A stretch of 63,800 nucleotides of DNA from Zygnema cylindricum (Eukaryota > Streptophyta > Zygnematophyceae > Zygnematales > Zygnemataceae). The stretch is taken from positions 55,001-118,800 of the forward strand of contig JBBHKE010003008.1 of NCBI GenBank assembly GCA_037447655.1, in the 5' to 3' direction. Below are positions 61,164 to 63,800 of this stretch, in pieces. Each line of letters begins with the position of its first letter. Within the stretch, counting starts at the first letter, position 1. A program made the translations under genes and the position numbers. Under the pieces are notes generated by a model, which was not told where the DNA came from, did no database searches, and was given only the letters and a program-made list of their open reading frames with translations.

Positions 61164-61798
61164 ATACGATACACGGTGTCTGTGCTGAAATGTACTTTCA
61201 AGCAATCGGCTCATCAGTCCTAATTTTCCATTCATATTCATCACGAACGTTTCAATTGTTGCCCAGATTGGCGATCTCTGACCGTCCAGATCCTACCGTA
61301 CGATCCATAGATAGAAATGTACGAACATAAAAATATCGTTAGGTCGTACATTTTTAGAACAATTAAAGGACTCCCAAATGTTAGGTGAACGTCCAGAAAA
61401 CACTCCGTACAAAACTGTACACAAAATTGTACCTACTAGGTCATGACAGGTGTTCGTCCGTCCAGCGCCGTCAAAAAAGCTGTGACCGTACAGTAACATC
61501 CTTTCTGACTGACATAACGTGACGCCGCCAATGGCAGGAAAGTACAGATAATCGATTTGGTCGGTGACGTGGCATCGTGCCGGTTTCATTTTTTGACCTA
61601 AATAGACGAATCGAGCCGATATTTGGCACCAAAGGCGCTACAGTATTTCTGATTCGTGGAAAAGGGATCCTCTGTACGGCGATCCGGCGACCAAGTCGAG
61701 GTCGGAAAACAGCGGGCATTAAGTTTAGGTACCAATAAATGAAAAGTGCGCACTCTAAACAAGTACATAGTCTTAGCATCGTACTAAGTATAGTCTTA
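61164..61798. other. Intergenic DNA
   Basis: No gene recognised. Minus-strand open frames at 61293-61589 and 61471-61842 carry no known motif. GTAC-type words are frequent. Confidence 0.4.
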
Positions 61799-62491
61799 GG
61801 GCAAGGTTGCATTAGGGAAAAAATGCCGTTGTTTACTGACATCCGTGCTGTTTTGTACAGTGCCGTACCAAAAAAAAAATGTCAGAAAAACAAGGCTACT
61901 GAATGAGGGATTTGATTCTCCAAGTTTATGGGCGGTAATTTGGACCGTCGGATGCATAATCGGATACGCCATCGTCTGACACTCTCAGTTCGCAACAAGT
62001 GACCGGGAGTAGGTCAATTCTCAGCGCCTGAACGATTAGCATCGTGCCTCGTGGATAAGTGAACAAATATCCACGACGACCGCGCGACCAAGTGGGTACA
62101 CGTCGCATATGACATGTGCCTTCCGCCAAGGAAGATGCGAGGCAAGCAAGAAAATCTTTGACGGAGGATATTGTTTCACGCTTCTGGTGCCATCCACGAA
62201 CCATTCTGACATTTTTGTACGCTTTTACAAATCTTAAGTTTCGTCCGCCCGTACAGATTTTATTCAATACGCCGTACGAGTCATTTTTCACCTTCGCTGG
62301 TACAAATATGTGGTTATAATCTGCTGTCAAAGATTCTTTGAAGATTATCAGAATTGTATTCATCCATTACGTGGACCAATCAAAGTTTTCCACGCAAATG
62401 AAATGTCGGTTACTGACCCGACACAATGGAACGATGACTTCAGTAAACGAATTTTTGACGTTTACTGAGACCCCCTAATGGAACAACGCTC
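61799..62491 (+). mobile_element. MITE-like element Y3, diverged, TSD TTA
   Basis: Ends GGGCAAGGTTGCATTAG and (inverted) GAGCGTTGTTCCATTAG, TTA on both sides (61796-61798 and 62492-62494). 693 bp. The interior follows Y1 loosely (GGACCGTCGGAT, TATCCACGA, CATGTGCCTT-CGCCAAGG, GTACGA-TCATT). Confidence 0.65.
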
Positions 62492-62494
62492 TTA

Positions 62495-63104
62495 GGCTCT
62501 TTGTTGAGGGCTCAGTTTTTCTTTGATTTCCTTTCTTACATTTTTAGTTATTTGTTTAATAATTTGTTTATTTTCATTGTTATTTTTTTGTTCTCATGTT
62601 CTCAAATGATTAACCAACGTGCTCTCTTAATAAAGTCTTGTAATTTATTTTTTTTCCTTTGCAGGAAACATGGCTATGAACTACAAGCTCGACAATTTTT
62701 TTGACTCTAAATATTATCTCACATTTTCATCGTGTGTAACGTTTATAAGAGATAATTCCCATCAAGGTTATTATTGTCGTATAAGTGAGGGTGTGCACCC
62801 ATATGTAAAAACAACTGTTATTTTTTTTTCTATTGTTTTCCTCCGCAATTGAAGGTTGCACCAAAAAAATCTTTTGACGCACGAAGAATGTGTAAAAACC
62901 AAAAGAACAATTGACATCATCTTGAAGCTTAGTATGTACTTTAATTTGGCGTTTTCCCCTTTTTGACCACCTACCATACCATGACAGCTTATCATCAAAC
63001 TCCAGCGCAAATTGCCTCGAGATTCGATTTTAGTAAAAGTAACATTTGAGCGACGAACAAAAAAACATCTTCATATGTCTCACAAGAACATGCTATTTTT
63101 TTTT
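62495..63104. other. Intergenic DNA
   Basis: AT-rich, with T runs. A 61-codon open frame (62670-62852, +) reads AMNYKLDNFFDSKYYLTFSS; it follows a CTTTGCAG acceptor-like site but has no recognisable family. Confidence 0.35.
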
Positions 63105-63245
63105 TCTGCCCGTCATGAGCAAGTACCAAAAAATGTTTGCATGTACCAAAAAAAAATTGCATGGGATTCGAACCTCCACTTTCACTCATGGGTCGTCCTC
63201 TTGGGTCCCATGGCTCCTCATGGGTCTTTGCAAAAGTCAACGACT
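63105..63245 (-). repeat. tRNA-derived SINE-like segment, copy 2
   Basis: On the minus strand GAAAGTGGAGGTTCGAATCCCATGCAATTTTTTTT has a perfect Pol III B box (GGTTCGAATCC) followed by a T-run terminator. Upstream lie CGTTGACTTTTGCAAAGACC and repeated CCCATGAG words, but no clear A box. Matches 50250-50380. Confidence 0.5.
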
Positions 63246-63800
63246 TTGTCACCTTCTCCCTCCCTCTCCCTCTCCCCTTACCATTCCCCTCTCCCTCTTC
63301 TTGGAATGAAACATGACAATATTGGTTTGCAATTTGACTATCGTTGGGTGTAGTTTGGTGTCGGATTGAGTGAGAAAAGACAAAAAAGCAAAATCGAGAT
63401 GTGGCGAAGAGTTATAAAATTAATGATGTTGACGTGGTCACAAGTGAGCATGGCGTCGCAATGTCACAAAAACCTTATTATCTATGATGTCACAAAAAAC
63501 TACACCGCGAATCGTTATTAGTGTCAAAGTCATTAATTTGGGTTCTTAAAATTTTGTTTTTTTTTTTCAAATAGGATACACGATTTTAATTTTTCCTTGA
63601 CATTAATTAAGGTACCGTACAAAATAGCGTAAAGCCCGAAAGTACAATAAAATATAAATAGTGTGGTGTACGGTCGATGTCAGACCGTACATAAATGTAC
63701 CTTTTCAATTGAAAATTTTATAAAAAATGAATTCAATCATACGCGCACGCATAGGAACGTGCGCTAAAAAAAACGGGATTAGTCTGACACGTAAATTAGT
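63246..63800. other. Intergenic DNA to the window end
   Basis: CT-rich run at 63250-63300, then AT-rich DNA with the family U copy (63625-63775). No gene recognised. Confidence 0.4.
63625..63775 (+). repeat. Dispersed repeat family U, copy 3
   Basis: AAATAGTGTGGTGTACGG, an inverted GTACGG pair, ATGTACCTTTTC, then GTGCGCTAAAAA, matching 24220-24385. Confidence 0.55.

Overview
The window is eukaryotic: genes are split by GT-AG introns, and most of the rest is LTR retrotransposons, MITE-like elements and long simple-sequence tracts. I cannot name the species. Two clues favour a plant-type host (green lineage or a relative). Copia-type primer sites at 3782-3796 and 6184-6198 match the anticodon arm of a plant-type initiator tRNA. 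The gypsy primer site at 14912-14923 is one base from the usual plant initiator-tRNA primer site. A multi-PAS hybrid histidine kinase fits plants, algae, fungi or amoebae.

Layout, left to right. 1-10420 is a chain of four truncated Ty1/copia elements, here called Z, B, C (all +) and D (-). 10421-15407 is a minus-strand Ty3/gypsy element (E) that keeps only its 5' LTR. 15408-17325 is a polypyrimidine tract. 17373-25074 is AT-rich intergenic DNA full of GTAC-type words. 25075-26010 is the broken C-terminal part of a non-LTR reverse-transcriptase ORF, cut by a copia LTR fragment. 27181-30590 is a polypurine tract.

About 31102-47190 (+) carries the main gene: a cytosolic-looking hybrid histidine kinase with three PAS-like domains, HisKA, HATPase_c and a C-terminal receiver domain, in at least 12 exons. 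Its introns hold CT-rich satellites, exon-fragment duplications, two extra copies of the catalytic H-box segment, and a complete 5,044-bp copia element (A, 39908-44951) with identical-length LTRs and a TCTCC target duplication.

47191-57481 is intergenic and crowded with MITE-like elements whose termini start GGG and whose target duplications are TAA/TTA (PIF/Harbinger-like). Families X and Y are inserted into one another. 57482-60139 (-) appears to be a second gene: a signal-peptide exon, a helical exon and a long acidic repeat-rich exon; the join to the signal-peptide exon is unproven. 60140-63800 is intergenic with further MITE-like and tRNA-derived repeats.

The two cellular genes show no functional link. 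All retroelement coding regions seen are broken. Exon borders were placed by eye from frame, splice-site and domain agreement; family names come from motif recognition, not database searches.
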